Of a DNA stretch of 34,653 bases, positions 24,892 through 31,696 are shown one piece after another; within the stretch, counting starts at the first letter, position 1; every line of letters begins with the position of its first letter. The stretch spans positions 1-34,653 of the forward strand of contig WOUW01000006.1 in assembly GCA_009773055.1 (NCBI GenBank), in the 5' to 3' direction. This DNA comes from Paracoccaceae bacterium. Lineage in GTDB: Bacteria; Pseudomonadota; Alphaproteobacteria; Rhodobacterales; Rhodobacteraceae. A program made the translations under genes and the position numbers. A model generated the notes under the pieces. The model saw only the letters and a program-made list of their open reading frames with translations, did not search any database and was not told the origin of the DNA.

Positions 24892-25512
24892 ATGCGCATC
24901 CTTCTACCAGGCGTCATCGCCATGGCGATCATCGTTGTCGCCTCGAACATCCTTGTCCAATACCCGCTGGGGGCTTTCCTGACCTGGGGGGCCTTGACCT
25001 ATCCCTTTGCCTTCCTCGTCACTGACCTGACAAATCGGCTGGAGGGCCCGGCCGCCGCACGCCGCGTCGTTCTGGCAGGCTTCCTGGCCGGGATCGTCTG
25101 CTCGTTCATCGGCACCCGGATCATCGGCGAGTTTGGCCCGCTGGTGACCTTCCGCATTGCAATCGGGTCCGGCCTTGCCTTCCTGTGTGCCCAGCTTCTT
25201 GACATCGCGGTGTTCAACCGGCTGCGGCAGGGCACCTGGTGGCGTGCGCCACTGGTGTCGACCCTCGTGTCCTCGACCCTCGACACCCTGATCTTCTTCA
25301 CCGTGGCGTTCTCGGGCGCGCTGACCCTGCTGGAACCCGGAAATGACGTGTCCTGGGCGACTGCGGCAGCCCCGCTTCTGGGCCTTGGCCCCGAGGCCCC
25401 ATTCTGGGTGTCGCTGGCGGTTGGTGACTGGCTGGTAAAGCTGTTGCTGGCTCTGGTGGCATTGTTGCCATTTCGATTGGCAGTCGCAAAGCTCACAGCA
25501 AGGGTAGCGTGA
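24892..25512 (+). CDS. yhhQ: queuosine precursor transporter (VUT family, YhhQ-like)
   Basis: A 206-residue inner-membrane protein with about six helices. The N-terminal MRILLPGVIAMAIIVVASNILVQ and LTYPFAFLVTDLTNR segments, plus the SSTLDTLIFF helix, are characteristic of the vitamin-uptake-like COG1738 family. E. coli YhhQ imports preQ0/preQ1 for synthesis of the tRNA base queuosine. Start at the ATG 24892, with GGAAAA about 7 nt upstream; a TTG in frame at 24871 is unlikely. I found no preQ1 riboswitch consensus in the leader. In the wider neighbourhood arfB and trhO also act on the ribosome or tRNA. Confidence 0.9.
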   Translation: MRILLPGVIAMAIIVVASNILVQYPLGAFLTWGALTYPFAFLVTDLTNRLEGPAAARRVVLAGFLAGIVCSFIGTRIIGEFGPLVTFRIAIGSGLAFLCAQLLDIAVFNRLRQGTWWRAPLVSTLVSSTLDTLIFFTVAFSGALTLLEPGNDVSWATAAAPLLGLGPEAPFWVSLAVGDWLVKLLLALVALLPFRLAVAKLTARVA

Positions 25513-25582
25513 TTTGTTTTGACAAACACAAAATCTGTGGCACGCTCACCCTATCGGCAACTTATTGAAAGGAGGTGATCCA
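25513..25582 (+). promoter_or_regulatory. promoter region and exceptional ribosome-binding site of the arfB leader
   Basis: TTGACA at 25519-25524 is a perfect -35 hexamer; a clear -10 is not visible at 17 bp (around 25542), so the promoter is tentative. AAAGGAGGTGATCC at 25568-25581 is complementary over 14 nt to the 16S rRNA 3' tail (GGATCACCTCCTTT), far beyond a usual Shine-Dalgarno. Its core AGGAGG ends 7 nt before the GTG at 25583. The stretch is visibly richer in A+T than neighbouring genes. Confidence 0.55.
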
Positions 25583-25639
25583 GTGTCTAGAGTGATATTG
25601 GAGAGAGGTGTCGGGACAGTCGGGGGGCGTATTTTCTAA
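25583..25639 (+). CDS. 18-residue leader peptide candidate upstream of arfB
   Basis: A GTG-started ORF of 18 codons plus TAA, reading MSRVILERGVGTVGGRIF. I recognise no family. Support is the near-perfect Shine-Dalgarno at optimal spacing, a transcript-like context (TTGACA upstream, intrinsic terminator 70 nt downstream) and placement before arfB. The start codon itself lies in a 9-bp stem, TCCAGTGTC (25579-25587) with GATATTGGA (25594-25602), so the ribosome site is exposed while the start is paired. It might be a regulatory leader peptide, a translated small RNA, or a ribosome-binding decoy that is barely translated. Too short for codon statistics. Confidence 0.5.
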   Translation: MSRVILERGVGTVGGRIF

Positions 25640-25709
25640 GGGCAGCCCCTGGGAAATAAACCACCGATTGGATTTGGATGCCCTAACTGGCCCATCTCCT
25701 TGGATCTCG

Positions 25710-25748
25710 GAAAGGGTTGTCTGAACAAGGCAGCCCTTTCTCTATTTT
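25710..25748 (+). terminator. intrinsic terminator 24 nt before arfB
   Basis: GAAAGGGTTG (25710-25719) pairs with CAGCCCTTTC (25731-25740), 10 bp with one G-U, around an 11-nt loop, followed by TCTATTTT (25741-25748). It is the best-formed Rho-independent terminator in the window. Its left arm can instead pair with GGGCAGCCC (25640-25648), directly after the small ORF's stop codon. Placed before arfB it would act as an attenuator. Confidence 0.75.
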
Positions 25749-25771
25749 GCCGGTTCGAATAGCCTGCCCGG

Positions 25772-26194
25772 ATGCTACATGTCACTGAAACTCTGACCAT
25801 CGCCGACTGGGAACTGAGCGAAAGCTTCATGCGCGCTTCCGGTCCCGGCGGGCAGAATGTCAACAAGGTCTCGACCGCCGTCGAATTGCGGTTCGAGGCA
25901 GACCGCTCGCCGCATCTGACCCCCGGCATCAAGGCGCGGCTGAAGAAGCTGGCCGGGCGGCGCTGGACCACGGAGGGCGCAATTGTCCTGCAGGTCGACG
26001 AAACCCGCAGCCAGGCACGCAACCGCGAGATCGCCCGCGAGCGTCTGGTCGATCTGATCCGCGCCGCGCTGGTCACGCCAAAACGCAGGATCGCGACCAA
26101 GCCCACCCTCGGCAGCCAGCGCCGCCGCGTGGCCGCCAAGACCCAGCGCGGCGAGGTCAAGGTCCTGCGCGGCAAGGTCGGGGACGAGGAGTGA
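25772..26194 (+). CDS. arfB: alternative ribosome-rescue factor (peptidyl-tRNA hydrolase ArfB/YaeJ)
   Basis: A 140-residue stop-codon-independent release factor that frees ribosomes stalled at mRNA ends. The catalytic GGQ is at 26-28 (SGPGGQNVNK). A globular class I release-factor-like domain runs to about residue 105 and is followed by the basic tail that inserts into the empty mRNA channel (KRRIATKPTLGSQRRR...KVLRGKV), closely like E. coli ArfB in layout. The gene has almost no Shine-Dalgarno (CCCGG before the ATG), in sharp contrast to the 14-nt site in its leader. Its stop overlaps the next start in GTGA, so the phosphotransferase is cotranslated with it. Confidence 0.95.
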   Translation: MLHVTETLTIADWELSESFMRASGPGGQNVNKVSTAVELRFEADRSPHLTPGIKARLKKLAGRRWTTEGAIVLQVDETRSQARNREIARERLVDLIRAALVTPKRRIATKPTLGSQRRRVAAKTQRGEVKVLRGKVGDEE

Positions 26195-27096
26195 CCCCGT
26201 CCGAGATCGCAGTCCAATCCTGGGGAGGCCTCATCCTGCGCACGCTGCGCGATCGGGAAAACCATGTCTTCGAAATCTCGCTGCCATCGGGAGACCGTGC
26301 CGACTTGCGGCTGCATCGGGCGGGGTATCAGTCCGCAGCCGCGATCCGGTCGGAGCTTTGGTGGTGTGCCGAGTTGTCCCATGCGGGCTTGCCCGTCCCT
26401 GCCGCTCTGCCGGCGCTGGATGGCAGTCTTCTGATACCCCTGCCGGACGGTCGCCATGCCTCGGTCATCGCCTGGATCGAAGGTGAGGCCCTGGGCGAGG
26501 CCAACCTGCCCTTCACCCGTCCACTGCCCGAAGTGCTGGATCTCTACCATGCTCTTGGCGCGCTATTGCATAAGGTGCATGGGGTGACCGACCGGCTGTG
26601 CCTGCCCGAAGGCTTTGTCCGTCCGCGCTGGGATCGCGACGGGCTCGTGGGCGACGATCCGCTGTGGGGCCGGTTCTGGGACCATCCAGCCGCAACGCCG
26701 GATCAGCGCCGCACCCTGATCCGCGCTCGCGACGCGCTGCGCGAACGCCTTACGGGCGATATTGGCCTGATCCATGCCGATGTCCTGCGCGAAAACGTTC
26801 TAGTGAACGGTCGTTCGGTATCACTGATCGACTTCGACGACTCGGGCTTCGGCTTCCGCCTGCATGACCTTGGCACGGCGCTTCTGCAGACTGTCCAGCA
26901 CCCCGAGCATCCCCAGCTGCGCGATGCGCTGATGGCGGGCTACGGCACGACGGACACCGATCTGGTCGAGGCCTTCACGCTTGCCCGCACCCTGGCCTCG
27001 GTCGGCTGGACCATGCCGCGCCTTGCCCCGGACGACCCGATCCACAAAAGCCATCTGGCCCGGGCGATGGCCTGCGCTGCGCGCGTCCTGACCTAG
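26191..27096 (+). CDS. aminoglycoside phosphotransferase-fold kinase (SrkA/HSK2-like)
   Basis: A 301-residue APH/choline-kinase-fold protein. The N-terminal lobe ([14 protein letters not shown]) resembles the SYENRV-type ATP-binding start of SrkA/YihE. The catalytic loop [11 protein letters not shown] contains D197 and N202, and the metal-binding DFD follows in [21 protein letters not shown]. It probably phosphorylates a protein serine/threonine or a small hydroxyl compound; drug resistance is not implied. The GTG at 26191 overlaps the arfB stop by 4 nt (GTGA), the usual sign of translational coupling. At the 3' end its TAG interlocks with the pncB stop in CTAG. Confidence 0.85.
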   Translation: MTPSEIAVQSWGGLILRTLRDRENHVFEISLPSGDRADLRLHRAGYQSAAAIRSELWWCAELSHAGLPVPAALPALDGSLLIPLPDGRHASVIAWIEGEALGEANLPFTRPLPEVLDLYHALGALLHKVHGVTDRLCLPEGFVRPRWDRDGLVGDDPLWGRFWDHPAATPDQRRTLIRARDALRERLTGDIGLIHADVLRENVLVNGRSVSLIDFDDSGFGFRLHDLGTALLQTVQHPEHPQLRDALMAGYGTTDTDLVEAFTLARTLASVGWTMPRLAPDDPIHKSHLARAMACAARVLT

Positions 27097-28385
27097 ACCA
27101 GGACTTCCTGCGCTTCCTGCACGCCCACGCCAAAGACCCGCTTGTAACGCTCGATCTCGGCCTTGGGGCCCATCGCCTTGGCCGGGTTGTCCGACAGCTT
27201 GACCGTCGGGCGTCCATTCGCCGACAGCGCCTTGCAGACCAGACTGAACGGGGCCAGCGCGTCGCCGGGAACCAGCCCGCGAAAGTCGTTCGTCAGCATG
27301 GTCCCCCAGCCGAAGGAAACCTTCACCCGACCGTTGAACTGCGCATAAAGCTCTTCGATCTTTTCAACATCCAGCCCGTCCGAGAAGATCACCAGCTTGG
27401 TCCGCGGGTCTTCGCCCCGGTCCTTCCACCAGCGGATCGCGGTTTCCGCACCTTTCGCCGGATCGCCGGAATCGATCCTTATGCCGGTCCACCCGGCCAG
27501 CCAGTCCGGCGCGTTCTTCAGAAAGCCTTCGGTGCCATAAGTGTCGGGCAGCATGATCCGCAAATTGCCCTCGTGTTCTTCATGCCAGTCCGCCAGAACC
27601 CGATACGGAGCCTCGCGAAGCTCATCGTCGCTGTCGGCCAAGGCGCTGTAAACCATCGGCAATTCATGTGCGTTGGTGCCGATGGCCTCGATGTCGCGCA
27701 TCATCGCGATCTTGCAGTTCGAAGTGCCGGTGAACTTTGTCCCCAGCCCCTCCTGCATTGCCTGGACGCACCAGTCCTGCCACAGAAACCCATGCCGCCG
27801 ACGGGTGCCGAAATCGGCGATCCGCAGACCGTCGATCTTGCGCAACCGCTCGATCTTCTCCCAAAGCCGGGTCATCGCGCGGGCGTACAGGACCTGCAGC
27901 TCGAACCGGCCCATGCTGTTCAGTGCCGCACGGCTGCGAAGTTCCATGAGCACCGCAAGCGCCGGAATCTCCCACAGCATGACATCCGGCCAGCGGCCCT
28001 CGAAGGTCAGCTCGAACTGGCCATCGCGCTTTTCCAGGTGGTAGGCGGGCAGGCGCAGGCCCTCGAACCATTCCATGAAATCCGGGCGGAACATCTGGCG
28101 CTTGCCGTAGAAGGTGTTCCCGCGCAGCCAGGTGCTTTCACCACGGCTAAGGGACAGGGACCGCACGTGGTCCAGCTGTTCGCGCAACTCACCCTCGTCG
28201 ATCAGCTCGGCGAGGCGGATCTTGGTCGACCGGTTGATCAGGCTGAAGACGACCGTCGTATCCGGCTTGTTCCGGAAAATCGACTGACACATCAATAACT
28301 TGTAGAAGTCCGTATCGATCAGCGACCGCACGATCGGGTCGATCTTCCACTTGTGGTCCCAGACGCGGGTCGCAATGTCCACCAT
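27093..28385 (-). CDS. pncB: nicotinate phosphoribosyltransferase
   Basis: ATP-dependent conversion of nicotinate and PRPP to nicotinate mononucleotide in NAD salvage, 430 residues. Recognisable segments are [13 protein letters not shown] near the N-terminus, [19 protein letters not shown], the autophosphorylated histidine region IGTNAHE (H240), [12 protein letters not shown], and [11 protein letters not shown]. The start follows the pncA stop by 2 nt, so pncA-pncB form a tight operon for successive salvage steps. The stop codon TAG lies inside the CTAG shared with the convergent phosphotransferase gene, leaving no room for a terminator. Confidence 0.96.
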   Translation of the reverse strand: MVDIATRVWDHKWKIDPIVRSLIDTDFYKLLMCQSIFRNKPDTTVVFSLINRSTKIRLAELIDEGELREQLDHVRSLSLSRGESTWLRGNTFYGKRQMFRPDFMEWFEGLRLPAYHLEKRDGQFELTFEGRWPDVMLWEIPALAVLMELRSRAALNSMGRFELQVLYARAMTRLWEKIERLRKIDGLRIADFGTRRRHGFLWQDWCVQAMQEGLGTKFTGTSNCKIAMMRDIEAIGTNAHELPMVYSALADSDDELREAPYRVLADWHEEHEGNLRIMLPDTYGTEGFLKNAPDWLAGWTGIRIDSGDPAKGAETAIRWWKDRGEDPRTKLVIFSDGLDVEKIEELYAQFNGRVKVSFGWGTMLTNDFRGLVPGDALAPFSLVCKALSANGRPTVKLSDNPAKAMGPKAEIERYKRVFGVGVQEAQEVLV

Positions 28386-28387
28386 GC

Positions 28388-28996
28388 TCAGGTCTCCAGC
28401 GCGACACCCGCCGCGCGCATCTTGGCCTGCGCTTCGGCCAGGCTTCCGTTCAGATTGATCGCCCGGCAGGCGCCTTCCAGCACCGTCGCCGTGAACCCCA
28501 GCCGCGCGGCATCCAGCGCGGAATAGGCAACGCAGTAGTCCGTCGCAAGACCGACAAGCGTCAGCGTCGTCACCCCCCGGCTGCGCAGGTAGCCCTCAAG
28601 CCCCGTGGGGGTGACGTGGTCATTCTCGAAAAAGGCCGAATAGCTGTCGATCTCGGGACGAAAGCCCTTGCGGACAATAAGTTGCGCGGGGTCCGTTTTC
28701 AGGTCGGCGTGAAACTTGGCCCCTGTCGTGCCCTGCACGCAATGGGTCGGCCAAAGCACCTGCGGGCCATAGGGCATCGTGATCATGCTGAACGGGGCCG
28801 CGCCGGGGTGGTTGGCCGCAAACGAGGCGTGGTCGGCCGGATGCCAGTCCTGTGTCAAGACAACAGTCACGAAATCGCCCATCAACCCGTTGATCCGGCT
28901 GATGATTTCATCTCCACCCGCCACCGCCAGCGCACCGCCGGGGCAAAAGTCGTTCTGCACGTCGATCACGATAAGCGCTTCGTGGGCGGGTCTCAT
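28388..28996 (-). CDS. pncA: nicotinamidase
   Basis: Hydrolyses nicotinamide to nicotinate, feeding PncB. The 202-residue isochorismatase-fold protein has catalytic D12 (IVIDVQNDF), K110 (VRKGF) and C155 ([11 protein letters not shown]), and metal ligands D50, H52 and H56 ([12 protein letters not shown]). Start at 28996 because GGGAGG lies 6 nt upstream and [17 protein letters not shown] is the natural N-terminus; the frame to 29038 adds 14 unconserved residues. It heads the pncA-pncB operon and is divergent from trhO across a 99-nt region that contains paired inverted repeats. Confidence 0.95.
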   Translation of the reverse strand: MRPAHEALIVIDVQNDFCPGGALAVAGGDEIISRINGLMGDFVTVVLTQDWHPADHASFAANHPGAAPFSMITMPYGPQVLWPTHCVQGTTGAKFHADLKTDPAQLIVRKGFRPEIDSYSAFFENDHVTPTGLEGYLRSRGVTTLTLVGLATDYCVAYSALDAARLGFTATVLEGACRAINLNGSLAEAQAKMRAAGVALET

Positions 28997-29047
28997 GGCA
29001 GCCTCCCGGTGGTCCTGGTTCTTGGTTAGGTCCACCACCGGGGGGCG

Positions 29048-29080
29048 TCAAGCGAAGCGCTTGAAATTCCGGGCGCTTCG
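29048..29080. promoter_or_regulatory. two mutually exclusive hairpins in the pncA/trhO intergenic region
   Basis: TCAAGCG (29048-29054) pairs with CGCTTGA (29058-29064) around 3 nt, and CGAAGCGC (29053-29060) pairs with GCGCTTCG (29073-29080). The shared segment 29053-29060 can join only one stem at a time. The second stem ends 15 nt before the trhO ATG. As DNA these are also overlapping palindromes that a regulator could bind. Confidence 0.5.
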
Positions 29081-29095
29081 GCGCAAACGAGGGCC

Positions 29096-30007
29096 ATGCC
29101 GATCGTCGCCGCCCTGTATCAGTTCGCCCGTTTCCCCGACCCCTCCGCACTGAAGCCGGGGTTGCTTGCCGTGTGCGAGGCGCATGGCGTGAAGGGGTCG
29201 CTCCTCCTCGCCCCCGAAGGCATCAACGGCACCATCGCCGGCACGCGCGAGGGGATCGACGCAGCGCTGGCAGCGGTTCGGTCCCTGCCAGGCTGCGATG
29301 CGCTGGAGTGGAAGGAAAGCCCTTCCGAATCAATGCCTTTCGGACGGATGAAGGTCCGGTTGAAGCGCGAGATCGTCACCATGGGGCAGCCCGATGTCGA
29401 TCCCCTTTCGCGGGTCGGCACGCATATCGCGGCTTCGGACTGGAACGCGCTGATCAGCGATCCAGACACTGTTGTGATCGACACCCGCAACGATTACGAG
29501 GTTGCCATCGGCACCTTTCAGGGTGCGGTCGACCCCGGAACGCGGGCTTTTGGCGAGTTTCCCGACTGGTGGCAAGAGAACCAGACAAGGTTCGCGGGCA
29601 AGCGGATCGCCATGTTCTGCACCGGGGGTATTCGATGTGAAAAGTCGACGAATTACCTTTTGGGACAAGGGGTTAATCAGGTTTACCACCTGAAGGGCGG
29701 CATCCTGAAGTATCTGGAGGAGGTGCCAGAGTCCGAGAGCCTTTGGCAGGGGCAATGCTTTGTCTTCGATGACCGGATCTCAGTCGGGCACGGACTGGTG
29801 CCTGGCGGGCTGAAGGCCTGCGGTGCCTGCCGGCGTCCGGTCACACCAGCGGATGAGGCGAACCCGGTCTATGAAGAGGGCGTCTGCTGCCCGGCTTGTG
29901 CAGGCGAGTATTCGGCAGAGGACCGTGAGCGGTTCCGCGAGCGTCACCGCCAGATGTTGCTGGCCGAAAAGCGCGGCGCACAACATCTGGGGTTCTCCCG
30001 GTCATAG
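29096..30007 (+). CDS. trhO: tRNA uridine(34) hydroxylase (rhodanese-like)
   Basis: A 303-residue YceA/TrhO-family protein that forms 5-hydroxyuridine at the tRNA wobble position using oxygen. An N-terminal acylphosphatase-like domain (about 1-95, with [13 protein letters not shown]) precedes a rhodanese domain (about 110-215) with DTRNDYEV and the catalytic loop [11 protein letters not shown] (C175, C181). A C-terminal cysteine cluster (CGACRRP...CCPAC) resembles a zinc knuckle and ends in a basic helix. The Shine-Dalgarno is poor (GAGGG only 2 nt from the ATG), and the leader is foldable. Convergent with the LLM oxidoreductase gene after 18 nt. Confidence 0.95.
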   Translation: MPIVAALYQFARFPDPSALKPGLLAVCEAHGVKGSLLLAPEGINGTIAGTREGIDAALAAVRSLPGCDALEWKESPSESMPFGRMKVRLKREIVTMGQPDVDPLSRVGTHIAASDWNALISDPDTVVIDTRNDYEVAIGTFQGAVDPGTRAFGEFPDWWQENQTRFAGKRIAMFCTGGIRCEKSTNYLLGQGVNQVYHLKGGILKYLEEVPESESLWQGQCFVFDDRISVGHGLVPGGLKACGACRRPVTPADEANPVYEEGVCCPACAGEYSAEDRERFRERHRQMLLAEKRGAQHLGFSRS

Positions 30008-30025
30008 GCCCGCCGCCCTGACCGG

Positions 30026-31063
30026 TCAGGCGGCCTTGTCGGCCAGCATGTCCTGCACGAGCGGAATGACCCTTTCGCCATAAAGCCGGATGCACTCCAT
30101 CAGGTCCGCGTGCGGCATCGGCCCGGTGGAATACTTCATGTCAAACCGTTGAATGCCCAATGTTTTTACCGTCCTTGCGATCTTCCGCGCGACCGTCTCG
30201 GGACTGCCAACATAAAGCGCGCCGTGCTGAACCTCGGCCATGTAGCGGTCCTTGGTCACCGGCGGCCAGCCACGTTCGCGCCCGATGCGACCGAACATGT
30301 CGGCATAGTGCGGCCAAAGCTTTTCCTGGGCGATTTCATCGGTTTCCGCGACGAAACCGGGGGAATGGACGCCGACGGGCCGCACGGGTTTACCCAGTTG
30401 GGCGCAGGCGCGGTGGTAAAGGTCGATGTAGGGGGCAAAGCGGGCCGAGTCGCCGCCGATGATCGCCAGCATCAGTTGCAGGTCCTGCCGGACCACGCGG
30501 ACCACGCTTTCGGGCGACCCGCCGACGCCGACCCAGACGGTCATCGGCTGACCCAGCTGCGGGAAAACCGACTGATCTTTCAAGGGGCTGCGGGTTTCCC
30601 CGGACCAGGTCACCCGGGGGCCGCGCAGAAGCTGGGCGAAAAGATCAAGGCGTTCCTCGAAGAGTTGGTCGTAGTTGCTCAGGTCATGGCCGAAGAGGGG
30701 ATAACTTTCGGTGAAAGACCCGCGCCCCAGGATCGGCTCGGCCCGGCCATTCGACAGAGCGTTCAGCGTGGAAAAGCGCTGGAAGACCCGGACCGGATCG
30801 TCGGTCGAAAGGACCGTGACCGCCGTGCCAAGCTTGATGCGTTGCGTGCGGCCCGCGATGGCGGCCAGCACGATCTCGGGTGCCGAGATCGCGAAATCGG
30901 CGCGGTGGTGTTCGCCCAAGCCAATGAAATCGATGCCGATTTCGTCGGCAAGGGTCGCCTGATCCAGAACCTCGCGCAGGGTGACGTCCATGGCCTGCGG
31001 CTGGCCGTCGGGGCCAATCGAGACGTCGCCGAAGGTGTCGAGGCCAAGAGATATGCGCGTCAT
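30026..31063 (-). CDS. LLM-class flavin-dependent oxidoreductase
   Basis: A 345-residue bacterial-luciferase-like protein: TIM barrel with EIGIDFIGLGEHHRADFAISAPEIVLAAIAG near the N-terminus, RIKLGTAVTVLSTDDPVRVFQRFSTLNALSNGRAE, and VWVGVGGSPESVVR in the later half. It is an FMN-dependent monooxygenase or reductase whose substrate cannot be read from sequence. AAAGGAG 6 nt upstream of the ATG supports the start. The 325-nt region upstream contains a phased CGTAT repeat cluster, suggesting that this gene is regulated. Confidence 0.88.
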   Translation of the reverse strand: MTRISLGLDTFGDVSIGPDGQPQAMDVTLREVLDQATLADEIGIDFIGLGEHHRADFAISAPEIVLAAIAGRTQRIKLGTAVTVLSTDDPVRVFQRFSTLNALSNGRAEPILGRGSFTESYPLFGHDLSNYDQLFEERLDLFAQLLRGPRVTWSGETRSPLKDQSVFPQLGQPMTVWVGVGGSPESVVRVVRQDLQLMLAIIGGDSARFAPYIDLYHRACAQLGKPVRPVGVHSPGFVAETDEIAQEKLWPHYADMFGRIGRERGWPPVTKDRYMAEVQHGALYVGSPETVARKIARTVKTLGIQRFDMKYSTGPMPHADLMECIRLYGERVIPLVQDMLADKAA

Positions 31064-31388
31064 GGGGTGCTCCTTTGGCCATGAACCTAGGCGCTGGGGG
31101 GCGACAAATGAACGCGGATTTCGAGAGGGGTGCGGTTCGGGTTTGCACAGGGACGGCCAAGTACTTGCGAACGCTGGATTAATTGGCCACCGCGGTGCCA
31201 GTTCTGGCGTATTCGCTCCGTATGTATCCCGTATTCAAACCATACATACGCGCGTCTGTTCTGGAACCGATTAACCATGGCGGCGAATCGAGGGGTGCTG
31301 TCGGTGGATACGCCGAGCGGGCGGCTGGTCTCGTGGGCGCTGCCCCCAGCCACCCGGGTTATTTGGAGAAGGGAAAGCAGTGTGAGCC
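31064..31388. other. non-coding regulatory region upstream of the LLM oxidoreductase gene
   Basis: 325 nt with several open frames but none that resembles a protein or has a ribosome site. It is locally richer in A+T around 31200-31280. It holds the CGTAT iteron cluster and a CACCGCGGTG palindrome (31188-31197). On the minus strand TTGAAT, 17 bp, CGAATA (about 31236-31208) is a possible promoter for the oxidoreductase gene and would coincide with the iterons. Confidence 0.5.
31208..31250. promoter_or_regulatory. 11-bp-phased CGTAT repeats with a 9-bp inverted repeat (candidate operator)
   Basis: CGTAT occurs at 31208, 31219 and 31230, exactly 11 bp apart, and inverted as ATACG at 31246-31250. 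CGTATTC is repeated exactly at 31208-31214 and 31230-31236. CGTATGTAT (31219-31227) and ATACATACG (31242-31250) form a perfect 9-bp inverted repeat with a 14-bp spacer. One repeat per helical turn on the same DNA face is typical of operator arrays. The regulator is unknown. Confidence 0.55.
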
Positions 31389-31601
31389 TTAGATCTTTGC
31401 AGGCAAGCATGGTTCCGACAGTGCCGGGTCCCGCGCAAAAGCCCGGCGAATGCGGTCAAGACCGGCACGCCAGCGGTTGCGACGTTCGGCACGCAGGTTT
31501 GCCAGATGCTCGGTCCGGTGATGAGCGTGCAGATCTTTGGGACGCCCATCCGGATGGTGGCGGGCGGAAGCGCGAAGAAGGTCAAGATTGATGCTGTGCA
31601 T
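31389..31601 (-). CDS. small basic protein, function unknown
   Basis: A possible 70-residue protein, MHSINLDLLRASARHHPDG..., very rich in Arg, His and Leu, with an amphipathic helical middle (HLANLRAERRNRWRAGLDRIRRAFAR). I do not recognise the family; small Arg/His-rich proteins of this style are common in Rhodobacteraceae. Third codon positions are mainly G or C, in keeping with real genes here, but the ribosome site is weak (GGGA about 9 nt upstream). It is divergent from the LysR gene, with a TGACGTCA palindrome (31628-31635) in the 95-nt region between them, so it may be a target of that regulator. Confidence 0.5.
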   Translation of the reverse strand: MHSINLDLLRASARHHPDGRPKDLHAHHRTEHLANLRAERRNRWRAGLDRIRRAFARDPALSEPCLPAKI

Positions 31602-31696
31602 GGCTTACGTCCCGTGACAATGTAGCCTGACGTCAATGCCATGAAACATGCAATAATCCGAATCAGGAAAATCCACGGGAAGAAAGGTGGACTTAC

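Noticed and set aside
25566-25582. Fragment of an antisense 16S rRNA gene (match to the complement of the 16S 3' end)
   Set aside because: The match stops after about 16 nt and the next bases do not follow 16S; it is better explained as an extended Shine-Dalgarno.
31184-31200. Sigma-54 promoter on the minus strand (TGGCAC-N5-TGGCC)
   Set aside because: The -12 element deviates from TTGCA and the site coincides with a palindrome (CACCGCGGTG) that explains the match; no enhancer-binding protein gene is nearby.
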